DNA of 64,000 nt from Acorus gramineus. Taxonomy: Eukaryota > Streptophyta > Magnoliopsida > Acorales > Acoraceae. How positions within the stretch are numbered: position 1 is the first letter of the stretch; each line of letters opens with the position of its first letter. A program made the translations under genes and the position numbers. The notes below the pieces were generated by a model that saw only the letters and a program-made list of their open reading frames with translations, had not been told where the DNA came from and did not search any database. The stretch covers positions 1 through 64,000 of the forward strand of contig JAUJYN010000068.1 in the NCBI GenBank assembly GCA_030737835.1, read 5' to 3'. Positions 24,726 to 36,565 of the stretch are shown here, piece after piece.

Positions 24726-25252
24726 GTATTTGTCAATGAAATGAATTTGACAATGAAGAAAGGCCAAATTTTTTAAATGAGAATTATTTAGATCAGATTT
24801 GTAAATTGTTGTCTTTTAGCATTATATGCTGAGAAAAAGTGTTTAAAGGATGGTCATTTGAGAATTTCTTTTAATATAGAATTTAATGTCAGGCAAGTAA
24901 GAAAATGATTGTCATGAAATAAGAGAACTTCATTGTTAGAAAAATTTCGTAGTTATTGATTCATGTCCAATTTGTTTTTGAAGAGAGGGAGAAGAAGATT
25001 CAGAAAAACATATATGAACTTAATTTCATGATTTTGCAGGATAATATGAAAAAAGAGAACCCCCAGAGAGACCCCGAGAGAGAGATTATGATGAAGATGG
25101 AGGCTAAATAGTTGTACAAACATAATGTATTTATCATGATATGGATCGAAGTGAAAATTTAAAAATTGAATTGTAAAGAAAATAAAACCATGTACATCAC
25201 CAAATATTGAAACTGAAACGTAAACAAAACCATGTACATACACAGTACTAAC
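24726..25252. other. AT-rich stretch, probably intron
   Basis: No convincing coding sequence. It follows a splice donor (reverse strand GAG|GTTAGT at 25253/25252). The part around 25150-25190 resembles the intron at 62070-62129 (ATGTACATGGTTTTAT followed by a similar AT-rich stretch). It is probably the first intron of an RPA-like gene copy, cut off by the LTR at 24725. Confidence 0.45.
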
Positions 25253-25410
25253 CTCATCATCTATTAAGATCACTTTCCATATCTCTTCACACCCTTTGTT
25301 ATTATCGTTGTACAATTGTATCAATCCTCGCCACATAATTAAGATCATAACAGTCGATATGTAGTGAAATATTTTTAGAGCACTTAGCAGCGTCGATGTT
25401 GAATTAGATA
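25253..25410 (-). pseudogene. RPA-like gene fragment, first exon (second copy)
   Basis: The reverse strand codes for an N-terminal piece that includes MILIMWRGLIQL and KVILIDDE and stops at the splice donor GAG|GTTAGT. This resembles the first DNA-binding fold (OB fold A, DUF223-like) of RPA70-like proteins, in which a W-x-x-V-R-x-W core precedes 'LIDDEG'. Its reading phase fits the exon at 62064, which starts GTRMQAIM, but that exon lies upstream on this strand. So this is another gene copy or a displaced exon. It lies about 70 bases beyond the decayed Rep end, where a Helitron-carried RPA gene could be. The upstream boundary is uncertain. Confidence 0.5.
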
Positions 25411-25479
25411 TTCACGAACGGACATCATTTATTTCATCCTCTTGTCTACCAAAAAAACATGTATATGTTAGTTATGACA

Positions 25480-28306
25480 CTGATTGAAAGAAATATGTCC
25501 ATTGACACGACAAGTGACCTCTCCTTTTTTTCTTTTAGTCCAACATTTCATCTGTTTGTTCCACACATAATGCTCTGGAAACTCTGAATACAACAAGCAA
25601 CGTGCATCATTATCAGTTGAACATTTTTTGAAGAATTATGTGAGCATTGTTTGATCAATAGCATCCCTATGGATTACAACATGCAGATCTTTGATCAATA
25701 ACATGAAATTTGAGTCATTTTTACCTTCAAAAAAAAATATCATTCGTACTCATAACTCAAGTTGGGTGATAACACACTGATTGCCTATTCGGAAGATGAA
25801 GCTGTAAATTTATCACCGCTGGATATATCTCGTTAAGATTAAACTCAAAAATTCTCCATATCGCCTCTTGTGCTGATACCCACCTCGCGTCTTGAAATTG
25901 CTGAATCTCATCAACTGTGCGCTCTCCTTCACTAGGTGCAATGTAAACTGCCACCTTATCATGTCCTTTGTAAATATACTTATACAAATATTTAACTGCT
26001 TTCAAACCTGAGCAGATCTCAACATTTAGATGACAATCATATCTGCTCAATAAATAAGGATTATAAGGAACCACCCATCTGTTATCCAACATCTTATTGC
26101 GCACCTTCACTTGTTGATTATCATCTCTCCTTCTATAAATAGGATACACGTCCTGTCCTTGAAATGTTTTTGAACAAAATGATCTAGGGTATCGATTCTT
26201 GCATTGCCCGTCAACCATGCACGGGTTTTTCTTATTTAAATTACCACAAGGTCCATGCATCATATGTTTCACAACCATTTGATGTAGAACTGGGAATTTA
26301 TCTGGATTAGGGATCTCAGCACATATAAATCTGTCATAGTCATTTGCAGTATTTATTTTATATCCAGGCTTCAATATGACCAACATGTGTGCATGTGGAA
26401 GTCCTCTTTTCTGAAATTCAATGACGTGAACGTGCGCTGCAACTTTGCCAAATATTTCTTTCTTGAATAGTTGATCCTTCAGGTCCTGCAGCTTCGCACG
26501 AAATACTCTCGAAGTTAAATCAGGTCTGTCTTGGGGGAGCTGTCCTTCTTTTAATTTTTCTTTCACCTCTCTCCATTCGGGATTACATGTCACAGTAATG
26601 AACAAATCAGGTTTGCCAAACCGTTGAACCAATGCCATCGCATCGAGGTATCTCTTGTGCATGTCTCGTGGTCCTCCAACAAAAGATGCTGGGAGGACTA
26701 TTCTCTGTCCAATTTGATTTCCTCTGGTTTCCCTGTTGCGACGCTATCAACTATTCCTTGATACAACTCAGCTCTGATTTTTATTTATTGTCTCCGATAA
26801 TAATCCAACCTTGTAGTTTCAAGTTTTATGTACATATCCACAATATATTGTTGAAGTAATCTCCCGGCTAACAAAAGAATAGTTTGATCATCTTCACGAA
26901 TTTGTAGCTTGTAAGAATAGTATTGGCGACACGAAACATTTCCAATTTTCTCGTGAGAGTATTCTGCATCATGAGATTTACTTATGAGTTATATTGCCAA
27001 TAATAAATTTTATAAGATATAATTTGGATTAAAAATTCTATGCTATATATATTATACAATATTACCATGGCATTCTCAATTGAATATGTCTGCAGTTGTT
27101 GTTAAGACATATGTACTTGCTGAATTTTGTCCCTCATACACTGTGTTCAATTGTGAATCCTCTGTATAGCCCCTTTTTTTAATAGTTTGATGCCATCCAA
27201 CCTCTCCTTTAGGGAATAATAAAGGATATTGCAATGGATCATAGCATCCAAAGTAATGTTTGACTCTATGTCTTTGACCAGAATGAGCATGAACTATTAT
27301 ATCCCTCTGAAATTATACAGTTGGATTATTTCCTTCAATCCATATGGCAGCGACTTGATCTGCTGAGGGTAAGTTATAAACTCTCTGGTCGAGTCCTACA
27401 TCCTTTGTGATAGCAATATTGAAGTTATCCAATGAAGGAAACTCTTTTAAGGAGCGTAAGATCTGAGCATAAGGGTTTCCTTCTAGAATTTTCATCAACT
27501 TGACGACCAATACCTCATTCAACTCTGCATCCGGAACAACATGCATTCTGTTATGCACTTCATTATTTGTGTGTCATAGAAGTACAACTGAAAGTAGGAT
27601 GGTGTATTCTTTTTAGGGATTAGTGATGGTAGATTGTTATATATTTGGCCATGCACACGAAAAGTGTAGACACCTCGTCTTGGTGTTGCGAGCTCTTTGT
27701 CAAGATGTACTCCGAAAGATGTGAATGAGAAAATACTATTATATGCTCTAATGTTCCGTCTGAAGTGATTTGCTTCAGCAGAATTGGAAGTGAATAAATC
27801 ATGTAGATCTTGCAGAACTTCCACTTTAGCTAGATCAATTTCACCGTTGTAACAACAGAATGCCGGTGGTTCAAATTGGAATTTGTTTGCCCCACAATGA
27901 ATGCAATGGATGTTTCTCTCCAATTGTAGCAAAGTTGAACATACTGGTTCATATACTTGTTCACCTATAGAATGATTTTAGTATGACAGACGTAAATATT
28001 TATCTTCTTCTACCAACCGTAAAAGATTAAATTGTTCTAAATTGCTCAACATCCTATATGTTTATATATGTACATATAGACACACACACATACACAAATC
28101 ATTCACTGATCTTGATGTTCATATGAATTGAGTTGCGCTCTATGTAGACAACTTCTTCTCTGTTCAATATTTGTATTATGACTTGTACTTCCTAATCCTT
28201 CCTTTCTCGCAGCATCGCTCATTGTCTTTCTCCTTTTTTGTCGCTCTTCAACTCTTTGAATATATAACAATCTTTCTTCATTACTCAATCTTGCATATCT
28301 ATTCAT
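25480..28306 (-). pseudogene. Helitron Rep (replication initiator) pseudogene, helicase missing
   Basis: Read on the minus strand, the N-terminal exon begins near 28306 (MNRYARLSNEERLL). Next is the zinc-binding CIHCGA...FCC part (near 27905-27840), the conserved NIRAYNSIFSFTSFGV and YTFRVHGQIYNNLPSLIP region (27750-27610), GCYDPLQYPLLFPKGE (near 27260-27210), RLLQQYIVDMYIKLET (near 26860-26820) and the Rep nuclease. The Rep part shows the HUH-like motif GLPHAHML (near 26390) and the two-tyrosine motif KYLYKYIYKG (near 25975). Rep nicks and joins single-stranded DNA in rolling-circle transposition. There are frameshifts near 27560 and 26680, in-frame stops near 27308, 26790 and 25635, and nothing of the helicase after about 25480. 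It cannot be functional. Confidence 0.88.
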
Positions 28307-31300
28307 GGCTTCAATTACTTTATGTGATATTTCTGTAATGGAAAAAAAATGAATGAATCCTACGATAGTAATGTTGTAGTTATGTTTATCCCAAGTAATA
28401 TAAATAAGAATTATAGTATATTGAATTCCATATAAAAATTTGAAAATAATATTATTTGGAAAAGTAATAATAAATGGAAAAATGAGGGCTAAACAGACAA
28501 ACCTAGAGGCTGTAGTGCTTTGTTCAGATACCAACCCCCTCATCAGTTATTTCAGAATCACTCAACTTATAAATGCTTTTTCTCAAACATCACTACTCCA
28601 ACAAATCCTAACAACATCCTCCATGAAGTGTTTTGTCATTGCCAAATTTGATTGAAATTTTTCGCCAACACCATTCCCACCATGTAATCATGATGTTTTT
28701 ACATTGCATAAAAGATTATTGGAAGAAAAAAAAAGGATAATGGCAATGTTTAGACCATAAAAATAAAACACCCATATATAATTACAATTTGCAATTTGAG
28801 AATATAGAGCCACGATTAAAAAAAAAAGACTTTATTCATTAAAATAAAAGAGTTTACACAGACATGAGCATGATTTTAATATTGTCTACATACATCATTT
28901 AAGAAAATATTCAATTAATTCATTAAAAAGATTGAAAGAATGGAATCACATGAGAGGAATACCTTAATTGTAGCATGCAATGTAAGCAAGATATCATTCA
29001 CAGTGTTCAAGGCCATGTTGGATGATGAAGTTCGCATGCAATAATAGATTCCAGTTCTTTAAATGACTCTTCTGGATTTTGCAGCCAAATCGAAGCCTTT
29101 ATAACCACGGGTCTAACATATACATTCATAGGCTACAGTAGTACGGAATACTTCCATTAGTGATGCCAGTAAGCCTGCAATTGTGTCATTTTCACCTGGC
29201 CCGTATTATGTCTTTGTCCGGGTACCTATTAGAATTTAAAATATATATTTTATACAAAAAATCCTATCATTCACATTGCAAGAAAGCATCCCGAGCAAGA
29301 GCAAGGTAAAAGATTGTTGAAGAGAATATTAATAATTTGAATTGAACAATCGACTTAAATTTATGTAACCTCCAAAATTCATATGCAAGTAGACCAACTC
29401 TAAATTTCTAACTGGAAATGAAGAAGGAAATGCCATAAAATGTGATTTTACTCATCATGCCTTTGATTAGCATTAGTAGAAATCATTCTTGTTCTGTCTT
29501 TCTTTTTTTGGTCTTATTTTGGAGTTGAGCACGAAAGATGGTGTAGAATAACATTAAAGTAACAATTTACCAATGAACTATAAAATAGTCTTGTAATTAC
29601 ATGATTGGAATCATTTAACAAATTAAATTTCTAAGGCATTTATCGTTAAATGTAAATGTATAAATTATTTTTAGGTTGATAAGGAAAAGCGAAATGTTTA
29701 AAATTTAATCCTTAAATTATCTGATCATAAGCCAATATGGGTTTTGAAACGCTTCATATAATCAATCTATTATTCAATTACTCTCCTTTTGCTGTAATTA
29801 TTTTTGGGACACCGAGGAGTGGGAACTGTGCCTTCATGATTGTTTGTGGGATATGGATAGAAGGAGGCTTAGGGGTAAATGAAAAATGAGAGTAAAAAAT
29901 GACTTTTGTTTTATGTGGAGGGGGGAGAGTTAATTAAAAGAAGGGGTTGAGGGCACATCATATACATGGATGATTTAGATGGATAATGGATTATTATTAT
30001 TTTTATTTTTATTTTAGTTGTGAGTTGTTGCTGTTTAGTGAATTTCATATGTGGAGCCAATGATCTATGGGCCCTAATTAAATCAATCATCTACAAAAAA
30101 AAAATTAAAAGGACCTATGAAAAAAACTAAAAGGATTTATAAATCAAAAAAAAAATTCCAGGGGATCCCATCCCCCCCCCCTCCGGGTCATATAGTATAA
30201 TATATTTAGGTATATTATGTAAATATAATAAATTAATTCATGGCTTGTTGAATAACTGTATATGATATTTAACAGAAATGATTTTGGTCATGTATAGAGA
30301 TATTATTGTTTTGTAGGAAACATAGATTTTTAATAAATTAATTTAAAACATATAATCATGTAATTGATTTTCAAGAATTTCAAAGGATAAATATGAGTAA
30401 GTGTATAAATTAAACACATTAAACATATTATATTGGGCAATTGATTTTAAAGAATTTGAAATGCTAAATATGTCTAATTAAAGACCATTTTGGGTAGGAA
30501 TGTATTTGTTTAGACATAGAAGAAAACAAAGAGCGCGATAAAGTTCTACGTCTTAGAAACTATATACGACAGTATAATTGAAGCGTGCATTGAAAAAAAT
30601 GATTTTCACCTCATGTATTGCCGATGAAGCACTTCAATGGTTTGTGAATGAAAGCACTTCAATAGATTATATATTAATTCTAAATAAAATTATATATATA
30701 ACACCTATAATAAAAATATTTGTAAATAAATTTCATAATTTTACACATATAATAATAATTTGAAGAATATACAGACACATAGAACACGCTTCTTTGGCCA
30801 CATCTGAATGTAATGGAGAACTTAATAACACAATACAACTTTTCAATATTAAAGAAATTGTCAATGTAGAATGTTTGGGCTAAATAATGAACATGTTAAT
30901 CCTCGTTAATAAGATGTATTAATATTATGTGTCTTCTTTCATTTGAGCAGCAGCAATGAAAGAAATATTTCTTATAATAAAGAAGTAAAACCTAATTATT
31001 GGAACCCATAAATAAATGAACAGTATAACATAATAATAATAATAAAATATATAGGTGATGAATATAATATTAAATAATTTTTTTAGCTGATATATAATAA
31101 TGAGAAGCCCATAATGAAAATTGAAAGAAGAAGAACAATCAAAATAAGCATATTATATTTTTTATTTTATTAATTTATAATATTAAATAGTACATGAATA
31201 GGCACCATGGATTATAATTTTTTTTCCAAACATTTGACATCCTCAAATGTATAACATCAGCTATACATTAAACAATGGAAATGACAAATGTTCATAAACA

Positions 31301-31397
31301 TACAACACTCATTAAAACATAAACTCTTAAAAGTCTTCCTTATTAAGTGAAAGAAGTAAACATAAAAAACAGGAGTAAGAGGAATGATATTTTGATA
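28307..31397. other. AT-rich spacer without a recognised gene
   Basis: Very AT-rich, with poly-A and AT repeats and no long open frame that resembles a protein I know. Around 30150-30190 a run of C next to GGGGATCCCATCCCC stands out. If the Rep and the RPA gene belong to Helitrons, a Helitron end should lie in this stretch, but I cannot place one. Confidence 0.5.
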
Positions 31398-32170
31398 TTA
31401 TAATTTTCTTCTTTTGTTTTGGCATCCATCGTCCTTGTTGATGTCTTCATCTTCTACGTCATCGATACGCTCTATATGTTGAGCAATCCAATGTCCCATA
31501 GCTCTGTCATCCTCACTTATTTTATTGGCTTTTGTGTAGAACTCATATTTCTTCTTGACGCATGAGATCAAATTCTTTTTAAATTTGGATTGCATGTCTT
31601 TCTGTAATAACATAAGAATGTATTTAGTGATTGAATTATTTCTAAATTTGTAATTAATTGCTCACCGTACCTCCTCATTCATTCTCATATATTCTGAGAC
31701 TACACAACCAATTAACATCTCTGAATCATCAAAAATGGTAATCTTAATACTTTGTTCACCATCAGTTACGATAAGCTTCAAGATGTACCTGAAATCAACG
31801 GAAGTAATAAATTGTCATATGAGTAGTATAGCTATTTATTCTATAATACATACACTTGATTGCATTCGACATCATTTTTTTTACATTTATAGCATTCCAC
31901 TACGCCTTCTTCATGTCAACCTTACTATAACATTTCTTGCATACATTGTAATATGGTTTCCTTTTGTTTTCAATGCTCATGATGTTTGCTTGGAATGAGC
32001 AGAAAGTAGTCTGCAATTTCAATTAACTTTGAAAAGTTAATTATTCATAATAATTATTTTATTTGTACAATACACATGTTATATATATGTGTGTGTTTAT
32101 GTTTTATAATTCATATATACCTTGACTTGAGATGTGCCTTCACGGATGATTTGATCGATTGTCATTTCAG
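31398..32170 (-). pseudogene. RPA70-like gene, 3' exons (C-terminal DNA-binding domain)
   Basis: Four exon pieces on the minus strand: 32170-32121, 32010-31854, 31788-31671 and 31601-31398, each with GT and AG at the intron edges and matching codon phase. The first codes for EMTIDQIIREGTSQVK. The second carries a zinc ribbon (YYNVCKKCYSKV, then CYKC) typical of RPA DNA-binding domain C. The third has YILKLIVTDGEQSIKITIFD, the OB-fold strands of the same domain. The last ends in a basic KRRKL tail and a stop. One base is lost or gained between the two cysteine pairs near 31905, which breaks the frame. RPA binds single-stranded DNA during replication. Plant Helitrons often carry RPA-like genes, so this may be Helitron cargo. 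Element E is inserted at 32170/32171, cutting the first exon. Confidence 0.82.
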
Positions 32171-34670
32171 TGGTATATATGTGTCACTTTTTTAGCCTTC
32201 TGGCAACCATTGGAACATTCTGGCAGTTTTTCAACTTTTTCGTTTTTCGATCGGAACCGCTAAAATTTTGGACTTTTGGCTGTCACCCTGAGTTTGAGAG
32301 CTCCGATTGAAAATCTAACTGCATATTATGTGTCCTGGTGCCATTTCAAGCCACTCACGAAAATTTCATCAAATTCCGGTAACGTTTCAGAATTTCACAG
32401 TTCCGAATCGTATCCGGGTTTTGACCAAGCGAAAAGTCATTGGGAGACTTGACTTGGTCAAAGTTGACCCTTGACTTGGTCAATGGGTTTTGGTTTTTAG
32501 TGTGGTTGGGTTGACTAGCGTCAAAGTGCACTTAGACCTAACTAAACCTAGCTTAACCTAATCTTTTTTATTCCCTAAGTGTAAGTGGTGAGTGTGTGAG
32601 GTGTGTGTGTGGCCCCCTTTAAGTCCACGCCTAGGAATAGTTAGATGTCCTATTCATCTTCTTCTCCACTTCAAATCTCTCTCCCTTCTCTTTAAAACCC
32701 CATTTAGACCTAGTAGAAGGTGTTGGATCAAGAAACCCTAGAAGGAGAAAAGAAAGGTGAGGACCCGATCTACCTTTGTATGGTCTCAGATTCGAGTTCC
32801 CTCATGTGTGACCCGCTCTCATGGTCCCTTTTTACCTCTGTTTTCAGCCCCTCTTTGGCTGAGTGGAGATCTTGGTGGTGGTGGTCTTGGAGGCGGTAAA
32901 TCGGTGCGCGAAGAGCACCCGATCTCCTCCCCTTCCTTTCCTCTCCTTGGGTGAGTCTTCTTTCCTTCCTTTTCTTGTTTAGATGCATGTTTAGGAGGTG
33001 TTTTTGGATGTGCTAGGTGAGCATGAGGGTTTGGGGTGGGGGAGGGCTGAGGGAGGTGGTAGAGTCGGCTCGGGCAGTGCGGGCTCATCGGCGCGTGCGC
33101 GCGAGCCGGCACGCGCAGGCCGGTCGGCAGGCAGGCAGGTAGGGCAAGCTGGCAGGCGCAGGGCAGGCGCGCTGTCGGGCGAGCTAGCAGGGGACGCGGG
33201 CGTGCGAGCGGGCGTGCGCGCGGGTGCTGCGCAGGGGGCGCAGTACGCGGGGCGAGCGGGCGGTGTGCAGGTGCTGCGCAGGGGCACTCGGGCTCGCGTG
33301 CGTGAGGGCCGTATGCACGCTTGTCCGAGTGTAGGGTATTTTTAGCATATTTTTAGCGTATTTTGTATGTATTGTGTATTTTACTCACCGTGTTGAATAC
33401 CCTGTCTTGCAGATCTTGACAGACGGTCACGCGACGACCCAGTTATTGGTGAGTGGGACAATCCAACCCAGTTGGGAGGCGTATATGCTCTTAGGCGTGT
33501 ATCGTCCTTCCCTGGGGCACCATAGTTTAATATTAACTTGTATATTATGTAATCTATGCAGGCATGATTGTTATGTAGTATGCATGCCACCCTAGATCTT
33601 GTATGTTAGGGACTTACACCCTTAGGATTTGTGTAAGAGCCATGCATCCTGATACCATATTTTCATGCTAGGAAGCCTTGACCTATGCATGTGTCCCATT
33701 TAGTTTAATTTATTTTAAATCAAATGTGAGTTATTTAGTAGTGAGCATGCTTAGTGAATATTATAACCATGCGGTTATAATATAGGCTTCCCCGCATCGT
33801 AGTTATGCGCCCTGGAGGAATTCGCAAGAATTCGTGACATTTAAATTGTTAGGAAGATGTTGCTGGCGGATCCGATTGGATCGTATACGTGTGGATAGGC
33901 TGTTTCTGTTCCCTTCGTTGGATCCGTTTAGAGACTGCCCCAGCGTTAGACAGGCCGTCCTGACAGGCCTACCTCCTGATTTGGTTTCGGACTGTGCTGA
34001 ATTGTGGGAGTAGACCAGGCGGGCTACGGAGTGGAGGAGAGACTATCGGTGGACCAAGGGTGATTAACAGCCTAGTCAGTCCCAATAGACCATGTCACCT
34101 GTTGGAGGGTGAGGGTGAGGGTGTGGTGGGTCGGCGATGTTGCGACCCACTGGATTGTGTAGTTCCTTCCACTTTGAGGCTTTGAATAATTTTGAGGTTA
34201 ATATGAATTGTGATGCCTGGGTTGTGCTATTCACTGAGCGTGTGGCTCACCCCTCGCATATTTTTTTCTCCAGTTATCACTGAGTCGGATCTGAAGGAGG
34301 AGCTCCCCGAGGGATTTCATCAGTAGCGGAGCAGCGCCACGTCCCGCGAGTGTTAGAGGCTATCAGCATCCCTTTTTTATTGTATGTATTATATTTCCGT
34401 GCTTGGGCACCCGTTTGTATTATATTTGATGTCATTGTATATATTGGCTCTCACAGGACAGTTGATTATGTATCGAGTCTGTAATGTGTCTTTGAATTAC
34501 AGACTCAGTCTTTTAGCTTCCGCTATTTGTGTATATATCATGTCAGCCTTGCTTTTGTCTGTGTTGTCATTTTGATGTTGTTTAGAGTATGTTGTTGACC
34601 TCCTGTATAGACTGCTGATATCATATATACTATTGCCGCGTCCCGGGGACGGCCGCCCTAGGGCGTGACA
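32171..34670 (+). repeat. 5' LTR of element E (type L3)
   Basis: 2.5 kb, starting TGGTATATATGTGTCAC (one base off the usual TGTTATAT) and ending CCGCCCTAGGGCGTGACA. It carries a TTGAC cluster (about 32415-32520), a candidate intron at 32951-33412, a G-rich GGGTGAGGGTGAGGGTG tract near 34107, the CTGAGCGTGTGGCTCAC block near 34230 and the hairpin at 34475-34506. Confidence 0.92.
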
Positions 34671-34675
34671 AAAGT

Positions 34676-34688
34676 TGGTATGAAAGCC
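34676..34688 (+). other. primer-binding site of element E (mutated)
   Basis: TGGTATGAAAGCC, two changes away from the TGGTATCAGAGCC seen in the other elements. Priming would be weakened, in line with an old element. Confidence 0.85.
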
Positions 34689-34790
34689 TGGTCCTGTCAG
34701 AGCCAATTGTCTTCTTTTTCATAGAGATGAGTCCTAGGATTTCTATATGAGTGTTCTGATCCTAGTGTCTGGTTTTCTTAGGTTGCTGAT

Positions 34791-35543
34791 ATGCCTCCTC
34801 GCAGAGGAAGGCGTGGACGTGGTCCCTCTCGGCCTTTGGAGGTTCCCGGACCTACCGGAGGCGAGGATGCTACTGGAGAGTCCTCGGCTGTGAGGCCAGG
34901 ACCGGCGCAGGAGCCTCCTGCATGGGAGCGTGCGTTCGCTCGGATAGCAGATTTGGTGGAGACTCTAACGAGGGCACTGGAGGCCCAGACTAGGGTGTTG
35001 GCTGAGCAGGCTAGAGAGATTGAAAAATTGAGGGCGGCCCGTGATGCGGTTCCACAGGTCCCCTTGGTGGTAGATCCGCCCGTAGTACCCGATGTACCTC
35101 CTGCTCTCGTGGTGGTTCCAGCGGTGGAGGTTCAGGATCCCCTGGAGAGGGAGGTGGGGCTAGAGGCTGCAGCGCGAGTGCATCAGAGTGGCCTCAATGC
35201 CTTTTTGAAGCTCCACCCTCCCGAGTTCCATGGCCAGACGGCGGATCCCCTTGCCCCAGAGCGTTGGTTGATGGAGGTGGACACGATCTTCTCGACCATG
35301 CATTGCACCGACCGCCAGCGAGTCTCCCTGGCCACCTTCATGCTGAAGGGTAGCGCCGCCGACTGGTGGGCTACCCGATCGGTGGACATCCCCGAGGGAG
35401 TGGAGCAGCATTTATGGGCGGGATTCCAGAGGTATTTCCTGGAGGAGTACTTCCCGTTCTCGACACGACAGATCGTGATGCAGGAGTTCGAGCAGCTGAC
35501 GTAGGGCTTCATGTCTGTCGCTGACTACTCCACGCGCTTCACG
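34791..35543 (+). pseudogene. gag of element E, first part
   Basis: Starts MPPRRGRRGRG and continues through the capsid-like region ([16 protein letters not shown] and STRQIVM segments) to [10 protein letters not shown], where element F is inserted. An in-frame TAG at 35502-35504 replaces a CAG glutamine codon. The rest of gag resumes at 46578. Confidence 0.92.
35539..35543. repeat. target-site duplication of element F, left copy
   Basis: TCACG. The identical five bases stand at 46578-46582 after the 3' LTR. Five bases is the usual size for Ty3/gypsy integrases. Confidence 0.95.
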
Positions 35544-36421
35544 TGTTATATATGTGTCACTTTTTGGCCTATTGGCAATCATTGGAGCATTTTTAGCAGT
35601 TTTAAAATTTTTAGTGTTTTTTGATCGGAACCGCATAATTTCAGACTGTTAGCTATCGTCTGAGCTAGAGGACTCCGATTGAAAATCTAACTGCATATTA
35701 TGTGTCTTGGTGCCATTTTAAGCCACTCGTGAAAATTTCATCGAATTCTAGCATCGTTTGCAAAAAATTTCGCAGTTCCGGGGCGTATCCGGGTTTTTAA
35801 GTCGCACGATATAAATGAAATCTAAATCCCCCTTCCCTACACTATTCATCATCTTCCCGACGTGATTTCCCTCTCTCCCCCTCTCTCAAAAGCTCCCATT
35901 TGAAGCCCTTAAACCCATCAAAACCAAAAACCCAAAGCACGAAAAGTGTAGATCGGGTCCCGATCTACGCACCGGTACTCTCAAATCCGATTTTCGGTGA
36001 ATTTTGCCCTTCCTTCCGCCCTCTCTTCTCCTCAGCCCGGACCCTTTTCGGAGGAGGGAAGAGGTCTAGTGGGTAGAGACCGTTGGGGAGGAGCTTCGGT
36101 GCGAAAGGAGGTCCCGGAACCCTTCTTCTCCTCTCTTTGCTTCGGGTAAGCTTCCCTTTCCTTGCTTCTCTTGTCTAGATGCTTGTTAGGGAAGGTTTTG
36201 GGTGTGTGGAGGGCGGTTAAGGGGCTGCCGGAGGTGGTTGGGGGTGGTCGGAGGCCAAGGGTGGCCGGGGGTTGGTGGTGGTGGTGCTCGGGCAAAGTGG
36301 GGGTCTGTTCGGGACAGGATGGCAACGGCAGCGGCTCAGCGGTGCAGCAGCACTGGTTGCGCGCGGGAGTGCGCGCGGGCATGCGCGCGGAGGCGCGTTC
36401 GGGTGGCGCTGGGGGCCAGCA

Positions 36422-36565
36422 GTGCTGGTCGTGCAGGCGTGCTAGGCGCAGCGAGCGTGCGGACGTGCTGGTCGTGCAGGCGTGCTAGGCGCAGCGAGCG
36501 TGCGGGCGTGCTGGTCGTGCAGGCGTGCTAGGCGCAGCGAGCGTGCGGGCGTGCTAGTCGTGCAG
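36422..36565. repeat. 43-bp tandem repeat in the 5' LTR of element F
   Basis: Three full units of 43 bp (36422-36464, 36465-36507, 36508-36550) and a partial fourth, beginning GTGCTGGTCGTGCAGGCGTG. The 3' LTR of the same element has only one full unit (44490-44532) and a partial one before it, so copy number changed after insertion or during reverse transcription. Confidence 0.9.

Noticed and set aside
28440..28655. Small open frames in the AT-rich island (for example 28440-28655, 30578-30763, 31735-31998 on the plus strand)
   Set aside because: They are short, show no recognisable similarity and in part lie opposite the RPA exons on the other strand.
31230..31250. 8-bp stem hairpin (ACATTTGA/TCAAATGT) as the Helitron 3' end
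   Set aside because: No CTRR sequence stands at the expected distance on the minus strand. The stem is AT-rich and could occur by chance.
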